Source of the DNA: Paragorgia papillata
Taxonomy: Eukaryota; Cnidaria; Anthozoa; Scleralcyonacea; Coralliidae
Length of the DNA: 64,000 nt
Assembly: GCA_035771165.1 (NCBI GenBank)
Contig: JAWNZC010000001.1
Coordinates: forward strand, 2,350,001 to 2,414,000
Direction: 5' to 3'
The position numbers were made by a program, and so were the translations under genes. Position 1 is the first letter of the stretch. Each line of letters opens with the position of its first letter. Shown piece after piece: positions 44,401 to 59,400 of this stretch. The notes below the pieces were generated by a model, which saw nothing but the letters and a program-made list of their open reading frames with translations, searched no databases and was not told the DNA's origin.

Positions 44401-47400
44401 TTACAAAGGAATAGCATAAAAAGATGTGATTAGCTATGAAACGTCCCGCTCGATTTGGGTCATTTAGTAAAATCCCTCGGGTCGAAAATGACCCTCATCG
44501 AGCGGGACGTTTAATAGCTAATACACCTCTTTTTATGCTATTACTTATAATAATCACCCAATATACTGTACATATATACAAGAGATTTAAAAACCATTTT
44601 CTATATCAATACATACGTTCCACTGTTGTATTTCGAAAATAATGACACCCATTGTAGACCATCGTGAGCTCTTCTGTTTGCTACAACTGTCCTCACCCAC
44701 TCCATGACTGACTGAGTAGTTATATACTGCCAAAGATCATTATTATAGTTGTCATTTGTTGTTTCTTGGGTAACCTATAGACATTGAAAATGGCATCAGA
44801 ATTTACTTACCGTATGGTCATGGCGTCTGGGACCGTTTCATAAATTCTATCAACTGTCACGTATACTAACTTATGTCAATAGGTACACTATCGCCGGCAG
44901 AGAAAAACACTTTGTTTGAAATATTTTAGCATTGTTAAATTATCGGTAAAACAATATACACTTGTTGACTGGTGGCGAGGGAAACATCGAGTTTTACGGA
45001 CCCGAAGGCTTCGATGTCGCCCGAGGGCTTTTGCCCGAGGGTGACATTGAAGCCTGAGGGACCGTAAAACTCGATGTTTCTCAAGGCAAAAGTCAACAAG
45101 CGTTTTGTTATATACCAAAGACTTTTAAAATACAAAATACCAAACTGACTCGAAACTTGTAAAAGGCAAAAAGACTTACCAAAACACTTCGAAACTTGTA
45201 ACAGGCAAAAAGACTTACCAAAACACTTTGACTTTGTCTTCGTATTTCAATTCAATTCAACTGAACAAATACACCAGACTCAACAAGTACAAAGAACAGC
45301 TTTAAATTTATCCAGGTTTTCTTCAGACCTTCTTTGAAGATATGTATAGATATTCTTTCCTTTGAAAAATGGACTATTTCGTACCAAACAAGCTCGAAAC
45401 AGCTCTTGTTTTCAAAATGGTCCGAAAAGTCCAAAGTTCTTGATCTGATGCAATAATCATTGTGTATTCACGTGAACAACGCATGATTAAAGCTGACGTC
45501 AGAGGGAAACGTTGCACTGTTTCCTTCTTCGTTGTTGACGTCAGAGGGAAACAGTGCAATGTTTCCCTCGGCAGAAAGAAACATTGAGTTTGTTGAACAA
45601 CAGGATTTCATCTTTGGCAAACAAAAGTCTTTGGTATATAACAAGGACCTTTGACTTTCAAGGGCTTTCGGCTTGGAATTTAATTTTATGAATTTAAGGA
45701 CTTTCAAGGATTTTCAAGTTTATATTCTGTTCGTGAGTAGTAAGTAGTTAGTTCGTTCGTTCGTTCGTTCGTTCGTTCGTTCGTTCGTTCGTTTAAGCGG
45801 AATCAATAGCAAGCGACTTTGTTGACGGCAAACAGAGTGCAACCAAGCATTTTGTAGCCTGGTTAGTGAGATATCTAGTTATTATGCCCTCTAGTTATTA
45901 TTAATTAGCGTATACCTCGCAGGTGAATAGTGATTTTTACCCAATCTGATTGGTTCCAGCACTATTCACCTCCACTTTGGTGAATAATTGTTAATTATTA
46001 ATTATCTATTATAAATAAGAAATATAATAAATATTAAAATCAGTATGTATAGTACCAATCCACTACTCAGCATATAAAAATCATCAGCGCTAAAAAGAAT
46101 GCCGGGATATGATGAAAAACTTTGATTCTGGGCAACAATGTGAAGCACTAAAAAAATAAAACAAAACGAAGCCCATTATTAAAGGCTTATTAACCGAGTT
46201 CGAGGTCTGTACGGGAAAGTATTCGCCTGAGGTTTTCGTACAGACCGAGCAACGAAGGAGCGAGGTTTGTGCGATAAAACCGAGGGCAAATACTTTCCCG
46301 TACAGACCGAGAAAACGAGGTTAATAAGCCTTTTATATGGCTTTTGGTTTGTTTTCTTATCTGTTTTTAGTTCTACGTTTGTCTTGATCAGATGTCGCTG
46401 TTCACCTTAGTTCTTTCTTTTGAGCTTGTTCATTACGCTTAATGTTTACACCGGTTAGGCTTTTATTTTTCGCGCTTTTAAATAAGAAGTTTTTATAAAA
46501 AGAAACACTAATGTTTCAGGACGTATTATTTTTCAAAATTTTCCAACGAATATATCTAATTTGCTTTTATTTTCATTCAAATCAACTCAGTAATTTTCCC
46601 GCCAAACTCACAGTGCCGAGAGGGCATTACGGCTTTTTCCGGACCTCAGCAACCAATCAGCGTACGCCGTTTGGCGTAATGACACGAAAACAAGCTCAGC
46701 CATATGATAAAAGATATTTCTTACCTAATGAATCTAATAGATGTACAAATGGCCACATAGTTCGTGTGTTCGTCCGCTCATATTTTATATACACTCAAAT
46801 TGTATATAAACAATTTTCTTTATAATTTTCTCATGAATTATTAATGATTGAATAAATCACATTAACGAATTCAGTTATTTTCTTAGGATGAGTATATAAG
46901 AGCCCAGCTCAAAATACGTATAGACAATATAGACAGTGATTCTTTCAGAATATTTAACAAGGGGGGGGGGGGGGGGGGGGGCAAAAGAGGCAATACTTAC
47001 TACGTGGATGGGGCAGGAGAGCGCCAAAGGCGCGACAAACTTCTAGGTGGGTCCGGGGGCATGCTCCCCAGGAAAATTTTGAATTTTAGTTTCTGAGATA
47101 GCATTTCCTGCATTTTGAGGGGGATATTTGAAAGAGTTTTGAAGGATATAAAATACCAAACAAATTACTCAAATATATGAATACACCACCCCGCCCCCCC
47201 TGAGTTATCGTTCCAGTCTTTTTAGAGTTCAATGGGCTTGGCTAGCCCTACCAAGAGGGCTCTTCCTCCATATAAACACCCCCTTAGAACTTTAGCTTAC
47301 AGTACCTGGATTAGTATTGTTAATAAATTGCAACTCGAATAATTTGTACACCCTAAGCATTGAGGAATATGTATTCCATGTGTCCTGAGATATGAACAGT

Positions 47401-50400
47401 TCCTTGTTGTTTGGCAACAACTTGATCAGAGCTGAACAAGATCCTTGGCCAACAACACGGTGCTTTGAAGTACGGTTCAATACAGCTTCTTCTACGTCAT
47501 TTATTCCACCAATTAGTTGCATCAACCTTAATGTTTACAAAAAAGGCAATAAGATTTTATTAAGAAAGACAAGTTCTGCTTAATGAACGAGCAGGAGTGT
47601 TTTATCAAGGTATAATTATTTCTTTTTGATAAAACACGCGACCTGATAAAACTACGAGATGATTGAACGGCTTCAAAAACAAACACTTTCGTAAGTTCAT
47701 TGAGGGGAAAATCAGCTTCGCTTCACAATGTCTATGTCCGAGTTTGGTACGAGTGCAATCAATCAAGGAAGGAGGAAGGAAGGAAGGATTTATTTCGTGT
47801 CAAAAAATGAAAGAAAACAATATTACAAAAAAATGTGTTAATATATCTTATGTAGCACGTGGTGGTCTAGAATAACTATATGTAGCTAAACGAGCTAGAC
47901 CACCAAAATTAATTTAATATTACATGTCAAATAACTAAGTCGGAAAGAAGAGGAATTTTGTCACAAAACGTATACAGATTTTAAGAGTTTGTAACGAACA
48001 ATACTTATAATAAATAGTACACATGTATACGCAGATCTAAATACGTACATATACATATATATAAATAGTAGATTATTAATTACAATTGTATAATTTACAA
48101 GGTTTAATTTTTACAAGGAAAAGTACCAATATTTATTGATAAGTAATACCATGATCGCCTCGGATTCTTTTGTTCTCCGAGGGAATATAATAAACCTCGT
48201 ATTTCCCTCATCGCTCATGCAAGAGGGAAATTTATCCTTTGCAGTCTTCTAATTTTCCCGTGCATATGTTGATGAGGGAAAATTAGAAGACAAAGAAATC
48301 CTTTGTCTTCTTCTAATTTTCCTATGCATGTTGATGAGGGAAAATTAGAAGACAAAGAAATCTTTTGTCTTCTTCTAAATTTCCCGCTTGCATATATTTT
48401 CCCTCATCAACATGCATGCACGGGAAAATTAGATGCAACTTCTCTGATGAACCGTGTAAATTTCCTGTTGGTAAGATTCTCAAAGTTTTCCTCGGCGATC
48501 ATAATATTACAAACTAATAACATGACTTGAGGGAAATTAGCGATTAAATTTCCCCGCCGCCGGGGGAAGATTTGTGAAAGTCCGAGGGCCGCAGGCCCGA
48601 GGACTTTATTTACAAATCTTCCCCAGGCAAAGGATCGCCTAGGAAAACTTTGAGAATCTTACCAACAGGAAATTTACACGGTTGATCAGAGAAGTTGCAT
48701 CTAATTTTCCCGTGCATGTTGATGGGGGAAAATATATGCAAGCGGGAAATTTAGAAGAAGACAAAGGATTTTTTTGTCTTCTAATTTTCCCTCATCAACA
48801 TGCACGGGAAAATTAGAAGAAGACAAAGGATTTTTTTGTCTTCTAATTTTCCCTCTCAACATGGACGGGAAAATTAGAAGACAAAGGATAAATTTCCCTC
48901 TTGCATGAGCGAGGAAGGAAATACCAGGTTTACATTCCCTCGGAGAACAAAAGAATCCGAGGCGATCATGGTATTACTAAATATATGTTTTTTAATTTTC
49001 TCTTGAATGTTTTAATCGATAGAGATTTTAAATCACTCTCAATTTCATTCCATAATTTTACACCAGTATATCCGATGCTAAATAAATCATAGTTAGTTCT
49101 GGAGTAAGGAAGATAATAAGCAGATTTGGCTGCTAGTCTAGTATTAATCTAGTAGTCCCAAGCAATTATTCATGCATTCATGCGTAGGTCTTGTAGCCTG
49201 GTTAGCAGCGGAATGGCTCGTTTTCTTTTTAAACATCTCGAATAGCTTGCTGGCGGAGGTATATCCAGAGTGCCCTCTTGTTGTATAATGCATTTGTGAT
49301 ATAAAATTTAAACTGAAGATGCTTCTCGAACTATTTTAACTCTATATCAGAAGGCCCAGATTTTTCTTTCGCCCGAGGTCAAAAATACTGTCAGTCCGCT
49401 CCTGCACGCGGTTCCATGCACCGCCACATTGGGGGTGTTGGTGGCACAGTGGTTAGTTACACGTGCCTTTCACCTCTGCGAGCCGGGTTCGATTCCTGCA
49501 AGGTGCAGTTATCTGATTAAAAAAATTCACCTTGGCCGCATGTGAGAAGAGTGCTTCCAGTTTGACTCTACCAAACACCACATGCAGGTTTCCTCCGGGT
49601 ACTCCGGTTTCCTCCTGTAGTAACACTGGACCAATGAGGGTGGGCTCTTACTGGACCTCTGAGGATAACAGTTTAGATATAACTGATAGAGTTGTCCAGT
49701 ATAAGTAAGGTTAGTTTATAGTTTTAGTTTTTATCCCTGGATGGCATGTCACAAATTACATATACGGTACATATAAGATTAAAGATTCAACTCACGCAAA
49801 GTCAAAATAAGACAAAGGTTCAGTTATAGAAAGCTCGCTGGCCATGTATCCTTCAAGCAATCCATCCAACTGTTCATATAACAGTTTAACCTATAAAAAA
49901 ATGAAGCTTGTAAACGTGATTCAGGGTGTTTGGTTTTAACCGGCGAGGTCCTTGAGGAATTACTGTGCGTTGTAACGAGTCACGATTTAGCATTACATAA
50001 TATATATACTGTATATATACATTACATCTTTTAATTACTTTTTCCCACGAGAAGTTTTTCAAAAGCAATTTATATATTGAACTTCAACCTGACCGAGTCG
50101 AAGGCATATCAAAGGCGCTCCCGGCAGCCGCCATACAACACAGTTCACACCACGGAGCACATGACAGTGTAGCTATATTGGTGTTGATTTCAGGGAAGAT
50201 TTCAGAACTCGGCGAAAAACCCTCGAAGCACAGGAGAGATGAACTACAACCCTGCCCACACGAGTGCCAAGCTCGAGAACGAGGTCATTTCCAGATGGTC
50301 ACCCATTCAAGTACTAACCCGTCCAACCAGGTTTAACTTTAGACTATATGCAGTGGTAAGATGCAGCGCACTTACAGCGCTCGCCACCCGTGGCTCGCCA

Positions 50401-53400
50401 AACAGCGCTTTATATTATGTCTGTGAGCCTTATTATAGGGGGGGGGGGGGGGAGTATTGCAGTACCTTGACGAGTTAGCTGCGCAGCAGATACACAGACA
50501 GTTTTATATTGTGGTGCCCTAACGAGTCACCAGTTATATTCCGCCTGTTAATAAATGGGTTCGTTCATGCGGAATCATGCAATAGACACGGCACCTCCCA
50601 ATATAGGAGTGGGTCTGGTTCTGCCTCTTCACAAGTTCTTTGTTAGTTCGTTGGCAATGCAGAATCATAGCAAGCGACGTTTTTGACGCCAAACAGGACA
50701 CCGCTCTTTTGCACTGTGCCTAGTTAGATAGGGGAGCTTAGTAGAGTGAGAGAAGTCTGACTGCCTAAAGATTAACCTTATTCTGTGACCCATGAAATCC
50801 AACGCAAGTCAGTGTTCTTCCTCCGATTTCTGAATACAGCCAAGCAGGTTGAAAATACGAGACGAAGTCGAGTTATTTAACCAGCTTGGGTGTATTTAGA
50901 GACATAGGCGTAGCAGCCCAATTCTGTTTGAGAGGGCAGAGATTTTTGCCCGAAATATTTAGGGTTAAATATTGATTTTTAAGTCGTATTTTTCAGTCTT
51001 AGCTTAACGTATGAAATTTTCTTGAACATTTCACAGCAATACATGTCAAAATTGCCCGAAATTCCTAGCAGAAAGTGCCTGAATTTTCCTTTTCCAAATA
51101 ATTTGGGAGGGCAATTGCCCTCTCCCCCGCCTGCTACGCCTATGTTTAGACATCACATGAACACTGACGAGCCGCGAACAATTGGATATATAGCTTCTCA
51201 AACGAATTTATATTTTAAGAGAAAATTGACCTCAAAGTTTGCTTTATTTGATTGTAATCTCCCTCTGACTTCTAAATACTGATTAAATATTAATTTTCCT
51301 TTATTTTCCCTTTATGATTTTTCTTTCTTAAGTGATAGATATAACGTGAGCGGCCGAGGTGTATGGGCATTTACAACGCGAGCCGAAGACGAGCCAGTTC
51401 GGACGCGAATCTTGCTTAAAGGGTATTGGCAATAAAAATTAGGTTTCTCTCATTTGAAAGAACTCGCCAAATAGTATAAGAAGACCTTTTGTAATTTTTC
51501 TGTATCTTTCTTGTGTTTTGAAATATTTCGACGAAAGACAGCGTGCTGTCCGCCATCTTGTTGTAATATTGGGTCTAATTAACTAGGAAATTGGTGACGT
51601 CAAAAGCAAGGTAAACTTGATGAAACTACTCCGTGGGTGCCCACATTTCTACGGAAGGCTTTTTAAATGTTGTGGGTCAATTTAAAATGGAAATAGCGCA
51701 TGAACAAAAAATCGAGTTTCTAGCTCATAATGTCATAAGGTTGGCAAGATAAAAATTTCACTTTACCCTGCTTATGATGTCACATGCATATCGAAAATAA
51801 TTCCAAGATGGCGGACAGCACGCTGAGTTTGGTCGAAATATTTCCAAAACCAAAACAGATACGGCAAAATCTTCTTATACCATTTGACGAGTTATTTCAA
51901 ATGAGATAAACTTAATTTTTATTGCCAATACCTTTAAGTCAGGGCTTTTTTTAACATACAAGCTTGGGGAGGGGGGGGGGGCACGAATTGATTTTGGCCT
52001 CCCTAGTAAAAGTCCCTTATTGACCCAGGAAAAGTTCCTTTTTGCTGAAGTACCGCCACAAATGAACAAAGAATAAAGCAATAAAGATATAAAAGGAAAG
52101 AGTTCTTAAAAACCACCCCTCAGAATGCAGGAAATGGCATTTCCGAGACTCTAAATTTCAAACATTTCCGGGGGGCATTTCCCCCGGATCTCCCCAGGAA
52201 AAACTTTAAAAAAAGCCCTGGCGTAAGTTAAAATACGGATGCATCTATAAATAAGCATGTTTACCTATTATTCTGAAGATTCAAGCCATTTCAGCTGCGT
52301 AAATTGCTTGTATCCGATTTACAGCATACTACTTTCAGTCGGTTTCAGGTTGCTTTTGACGGAAATGTTTAGAAGTTCGTTCCGAAGCGCAAGTTCATTT
52401 GACCTTCGCATCTGATTGGCTACTTAGACCGACTTAGTTGCTAGTAGTCAATCAAATGCCTAGTTCAATACGAACTTGTGAACCTCGGAACGAAGTTCTA
52501 AACATTTCCGTCAAAAACAACGTGAAGCCGACTGTAAAGCTACGGTTACACACACCGATTTGTGTGGCCGATTTGTGTCGCAAGGTATTGCGAGATAAAT
52601 CGGTAACCCAGCTACACACATCAATTTGTGTTGAAGAAAAATAAAAAGTATAAAAATAAACCAAGGATAGGTGGAGCTTGAACAAAAGAAATTTGGCATG
52701 ATTACAACACAAATCGGCGACAGGTATGTTACACTTGTCGATTTGTGCGGCGTTGCAGATTTTCGTTGCAAGTTTTTGATCCCTTATCAAAAACTTGCAA
52801 TGCTTCAGCAACGCATAAATCGGCGTCGACTGGGTATGTTACACACACCGATTTATCTCGCAATGCCGTTGCGACACAAATTGGCGACATAAATCGGTGT
52901 GTGTAACTATAGCTTAAGACCTATTTCTTTTTGTCTTTTCTTCATGAATTATTGATGACTAATTTTATATGGGAGGCACACCGCTGAAGTTAAGCCTGGT
53001 TAAATGGGATTAGTACTTGGATGGGTGACTACACTAGCTTCATGTGAGTACAGTTGTTGGTTCTCTCCTGTGCTTCGCAGAGTTGGAAAAAGTATTCAAC
53101 CTTCCTCGGGATGGGTTTTTAAGTTTAGATAACCTTCCTCAAAATATTTAGCGATAATTTTGTGTTTTGCAACGTTCATAAATACTCCGTGACTTTTGCA
53201 GTATACCTTGGTTTTCTAGGTTTTCCTAGGTAAGCTTTGGCATACTACAATAGCTACTAATAACTGACCGCTGCTGACTGATAGCCTGCCAACTACCCTC
53301 GACTGCTGCGAAGATACAGACATCACAGCAGACATCAGCGTACATGTCTCACACATGTAACTGCTGCCACTGCCAGTGCTTGGTTAGCCAATGTTTTGCT

Positions 53401-56400
53401 GCAAATCGCATTTCTTCTCGACCTTGCTTGATCAATTGTAACTTTCTCAGATTACCGAACGTGTTGTTTCACGTGTTTTCACTTTAAACCTTCCTCACTA
53501 AAGTAAACATTCCTCCGGATGGTACCCGCAGCTTTTCTCCAACTCTGGTGCTTCGAGGGTTTTTCACCAGGTTCTCTGGTTTTCTTCGCTTCGGAAAATC
53601 AACACGGTAGTTTCCCTAGTTAATTCTACTAACAGTTCCATCAAGGGGTTGAGGGCCATTGTTTGTATAACACTGTCATGTTACCCTCAATAAATAAAGT
53701 CGCTTTACCTTACAACACGCAAATTAGCTTTCTTGAAAATATCTTTTTTTTTTACCTGGTACCAATATTTATCGCTAGGATTTGACTCAATTGAAGCAGC
53801 AATAAAGATTGCATTTTCATCCAAGAATTGCCGAACTTTCGCACACATTTCTTTATCACTTGTACAATAATCAGCCCACATGTTCTTCCATTGCATTAAA
53901 ATGAAATCAGCTGTGAGGAAACCTTCTACCATGCCAGCAGCTCGAGATTGAATGTTATCTGGGAACGTACTCTTTGTGTGCACCTCCAAGAAAGACCATC
54001 TACCATGCAAAAAGAAAAAGCTTACAGTTATACGAGAAGACAGGGTCCAAATCAGGCTTCGTAAAGCAATTTAAAAAAAATTCTGAGAGTGGCAAAGCAG
54101 TTACCAAAAAAAATTTCCAAAAGAGTATACATGTAGTGTAACACTGCAGTCTTGCATAACGTCTCACAACACACCGTACCATCTCAGAATGTATAGACTA
54201 CTGTTTAACGTCTAATCAATATAACCATACATGTGTTCGTACCCAGTCCCTTTATAGCTCACTCTACTTTTATACTTCCGGTATTATAATATCACATCTC
54301 CCCTTTCCTTAGGAATAGCTTTTACCTAAGATATTTTTTGCTTTTAAGATTTTCTAAATATATAAAACTAATACAGCATGCGAACAAACATATTCTAATG
54401 TTCAACAAACGTCGATAATCTAGCAACGTCAACCAAAATGTTATTTAGTCTAATAATTATCTTAGTAGTACTATAGGTAAATATAAAATTCATTTTCATT
54501 TTTACAAGAGTCTTTTTTCATTAAAGATCATAGTTCGATAGCTAGATAAGTTCATTTCTTTCGTTTTCTAAGATAATATGGACTTCGTAAACCCCCATGT
54601 CCCCTTTCCAATTGACGATCTTCTGGACAATGAACGGGATTGTCTAATAATTGGTTTTCCATAAAGGTTGCGAAGGGAACATCGCAAGATGGTACAGGTC
54701 GTAGATACTTTCTGTTGCGGATTAGCGTAGAACCTTGGTCAGTGAGAACTGAATAGGTACGGTTCTCTCTAGTTTCAGTTATTGTTCCGAGGAGGGACCA
54801 ATCGGTATCGGTACGGGAACGTATGGCCACTCGGGATCCGATTTGGAGAGGTAAGAGCTCGGTGGTATGTTTGTCATAGGTGTGCTTCTCTTTCTGCTTG
54901 GTCTCAATTATTTTCTCTTTCGTTGCGTTGCCTAAAAAGCAGTCATCACTTTCACGATATCGAGGAAGAGAGTCATTGAGTTTTCTTCCAACAGAGGAGT
55001 GGTGTGTTGCGAATTGCCAGTAGGCCTTTCCAAAACTCATCATTCATTGAGCCACACTTCTTAAGCAGCTTCTTAACATTCTTGACAGCTTCTGCCTTGC
55101 CATTGGATTGAGCATGAGTAGGAGATGACAGGGTATGTATAAAACCCCATTCTTTAGCAAATGTTTCAAATGCCTTGCATGTGAATTTGTAAACCTCCAT
55201 CAGACACGACTTCAACAGGTTGACCAAAACGAGAAAACATCTTTTTTAGTTCCATTATCAATCGTGGAGCAGTAGCTTCTTTTCGCAGGTCGTGAACCTC
55301 GGTAAAGAAGGAATAGTAGTCTGTTACAATTAGGTACTCGTTGCCATGGAGACTGTAAAGGTCGGCACCTAACTTGTTCCATGGTCGGGTTGGAAATGGT
55401 GCATGTTGCTGGAGAGGTTCTTTTGGATTAACTGGAAGAAGAGTTGCACACCGAGAACAACGTTTCACCATGTCTTCGATGTGGCGATTCATACCAGGCC
55501 AATAGATCGAATCACGAGCACGGCAACGAGTTTTATCAATTCCTTGATGTCCTTCGTGAAGATTTTGCAACATCTTCTTCTGGTGGGATACTGGAATAAC
55601 GGTTCTTCCATTCATCAGGAGGACAGAGTTCTTCCCCATGGGTGCCATATAAAGGTTGTGCCGAATGGACCAAAACGGTTTTGCAACTACGGCTACTTCG
55701 TGCAGCGTATCAGGCCACCCTGACTGGACGTAGTTGAGAACTTGAAGAAGTTGAGCATCAGTCTTTTGATACTCGGCATGTTCGTTAAGTTGAATATCGT
55801 CGATAGACCTATCAGCAAACTGGATTTTTACAGCAGCTTCAGCATGAGCTTCACATAATTCATCTTCGAGAGAGGGTTGATCAACAGGAAAGCGAGAGAG
55901 CGCATCGGCAGCCAAATGATCCTTTCCTTTAACCCATTCTGTTGTGAAAGAGTATTGCATCATCTTCATCATCAGACGTTGTAAGCGTGGATTGTCAACA
56001 TCAGCAACTCCCTTGGAATTCAATATAGGAATGAGAGGTTGGTGGTCAGTGACTAGGGTGAAGTGAGGTAGGCCCTGGAGGAACATATTGCATTTCTTCA
56101 TTGCCCAGCACGCACCTAGAGCTTCCAACTCAATCATAGCATAACGGCTCTCGGCAGGAGTCAGGAAGCGGGAACCGGCTTGGACAGGTTTCCAAACACC
56201 ATCGACCATCTGCAGAAGGACAAAGCCTAGCCCATGTAGACGAGATGCATCAGTGGCAAGTAAGGTCTTGCGGTTCAGAGCTAAATATGTCAGAATTGGA
56301 GTTGAACTTAGGCGACGTTTGGCTTCCAAAAAGGCTTGCTCATGTTCTTCCAACCACTGAAACACTGAATCTTTCTTCAAAAGCGGGCGAAAAGGTTCCA

Positions 56401-59400
56401 TAACCTTGGTGAGATCCTTCGAAAAATTTCCAAGTTGATTCACCAAACCAAACCAGGAACGTAGATCGGTGAGATTCCTCGGTTGTGGGAAATCTCGGAT
56501 AGACTTGAGGAGATCTGGACTGGACTGAATGCCTGTTGGTGATAGACGGAATCCACCAAAATCAACTTGAGTAACAGCGACTCGTGATTTCGATTGCTTC
56601 AAAGTGACACTATGCTTGCGACACTGCTCCAGAAGTGCATGAACACGTTTCTTCAGAACTGGTAGACTCGGAGCATAGACCAAAATATCATCTACGATCT
56701 TACGGATACCTTCTAAGCCCGTGACAACTTTATCCATCCGGCGATTGTACCACTCGCTGATGCTGTTGATTCCAAAAGCTGCTCGGTTACACACATATCT
56801 GCCAAATGGAGTTATGAAAGAGGTTAAAGGACGAGACTCAGGAGCCAAGGGGACTTGCCAATAACCATGACGAGCATCAAACTTGCAAAAATACTGGAGA
56901 TCTTCTGTAGGAATGCTCGTTACTGCTTCAAAAGGTGAATTACTGAGGTGGTATTCACGTTGGGTGTATTTATTCAGGTGAGTGAAGTCGATGCAAATTC
57001 TCAGTTCATCACTATCTTTCTTAGGAGCTATGACAATTGGATGACACCACGGGCTTGGATCTTCGTGAGCTGAGATAACTCCCAGGTGTTCCATTTCATT
57101 AAGTTGTTTCTTAAGTTGCTCTAAGTAAGGAATAGGAATTTTTCTTGCTTTCAGTTGAGCATAGGGCTGAGCATCAGGCTTGAGGTTGATCTTGAAAGGG
57201 TCCCCTTTCAGGAAGGGTCGTATTATCGAAAACATCTTCCAAAGATTCTAAAAGTGAGGAGAAATTGGTATCGTCACTGTAGGTGCAGTTCTGACTTTCT
57301 GCCCCAAGCGAGTAGACTTGGGCCGATGACTCACTGGTTGAGTTATAGTCCCATTTCAGATCTGACAAGAGTTGATCATCAGGTAGAGGTACTGGCTCTG
57401 GGTTGCAGACTTCAGGATGGCTGTCATTACACGTAGGCTGGTTAAACAGAGACTGGTCATTCGATGCCACAAGTGTGTTCACAGCTGTTGAGGGAATTTG
57501 TACACTTTGGGCTAATGCAGAGATGGGCCATTGATCATCAATAATACCCAGGGCATGACAAGCAGGAGTACCAAGGATAACACCATCTTCACCATGGACG
57601 ATGTGAAACTCACTGGTTTTTTGGAGTGAAATGCCAAATAATTAACTTCTCGGAATGCAAAGTAACTGCTGAAAATGTACGTAGTGTAATAATGTGTGGC
57701 ATCTCACAATGCAGTATAGCGTACTGTATCTACAATAGTGTAACTTCTCAAAACATATAGCATATAATGCCTCCAAAAATATGCATAGAGTAACGTACAA
57801 CGTAGCGTATAACTTTTCGGCTAAACAGCATAACTTTAGGGTAATTTCTTAGACCGTATAGCATAATTTATCTAAACATATACCATGCATAACTTTAGGG
57901 TTATTTCTTAGAACGTATACAGCGTAATTTCTTTAAAAATAGCATAACTTTAGGGTAATTTCTTAGAATGCGGTATATAGTGTAATTTCTCTAAACATAT
58001 AGCATAACTTTAGGGTGATTTCTTAGAACGTATAGCGTAACATCTCTAAACATACCATAATCTCAGACCATATAGCTTAACTTAATTTTCTGAACATATT
58101 GTAACTTTTCTGAACACTATAGTGCAACTTTTCAATACATAACATAACTTATTATATGGCACGGATTATTTCCGGTAAAATCACGCGCTGTGATTGGTTG
58201 CTGACGGGGCGAGATTTCTCCGTAATGCCCACGGGCATTAGAAAATTGTTAATGCCCTACGATTGGAAACAAACAAAAAATCCTAATAAGAAACTTTTAT
58301 TGCCGAAAAACGGCGAAAATAGATTAAATAGATGACGATGAACATTATTAAAGTAAATTCTAGTATCCAGACGAGAAAGAAACAGAAGAAAATAACGCTA
58401 GTTCGGTGTTTTGACGAAGTTAAAGGAAGCGAAAACCAAGAAATACAAGATTGATTTTGAAATAAAAAGTGCCATATAATAATAAACTACTTAATAACCT
58501 CGACCGTTCGGTCTTTACGGTAAAATATTAAACCTCGGTCTTGAGCATATTAAACATCGGTCTTGAGCGTATTAACCTCGCTATCGCTCGGTCAATACAG
58601 CAAGACCTCGGTTTAATATTTTACCGTAGACCTCACTCTCGGCTATTAAGTACAGTAGTTATTCTCAGAATGTACCGTAACTTCTCTGAACATATAGCAT
58701 AACTTTTGGGTAATTTCTCAGAACGTATAGCGTAACTTCTCTAAACATAGCATAACTTTAGGGTAATTTCTTAGAACGTATAGCGTAACATCTCTAAACA
58801 TACCATAATCTCAGACCATATAGCTTAACTTAATTTTCTGAACATATCGTAACTTTTCTGAACACTATATATAGTGCAACTTTTCAATACATAACATAAC
58901 TTCTCAGAATGTACCATAACTTCTCTGAACATGTAGCATAACTTTAGGGTAATTTCTCAAAACGTATACTGCATTGCGTAACTTTTCAGAACGTAATGTA
59001 ACTTCCCTAAACATAGCATAGCTTTAGAGTAATTTCTCAGACGATATAGCGGAACGTTTATTTTCTGAACATAGCGTAACTTTCTCGTATTTTTTTCTGA
59101 ACATAGTGCAAAAAGTACTTTTGCTATGTCTTATAAAGTTACAATATTATATCTCAACTGTAAATTGTCCAGTCAGAGAGCTTGATTTGTACCACGTGAC
59201 CAGTTAACTTATCGTAGAATTACCCCGCGTGAATGTCACGCACGATTCACGAAGCTGTCAACAATGGCGAAGTTTGGCGAGATAAGAAAACGTTTCGCCT
59301 GAACATTTAGATGTTGACAAGAAGATTGTTAGGTTACAAGAAAATAAGAATACAAAGAAAGCAACAAACAACGCATCCAGAAGCCTTGAGACGACAACAG

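Noticed and set aside
44821..44890. Possible extra PLBD exon ending CCATACG|GTAAGT
   Set aside because: The frame does not match PLBD and is not needed: exon 5 (SADDFYMLSSGL) already joins exon 6 (VTQETTN) in phase 0.
52967..53040. Functional 5S rRNA gene
   Set aside because: Both ends of the 5S molecule are missing and the sequence diverges after the internal promoter.
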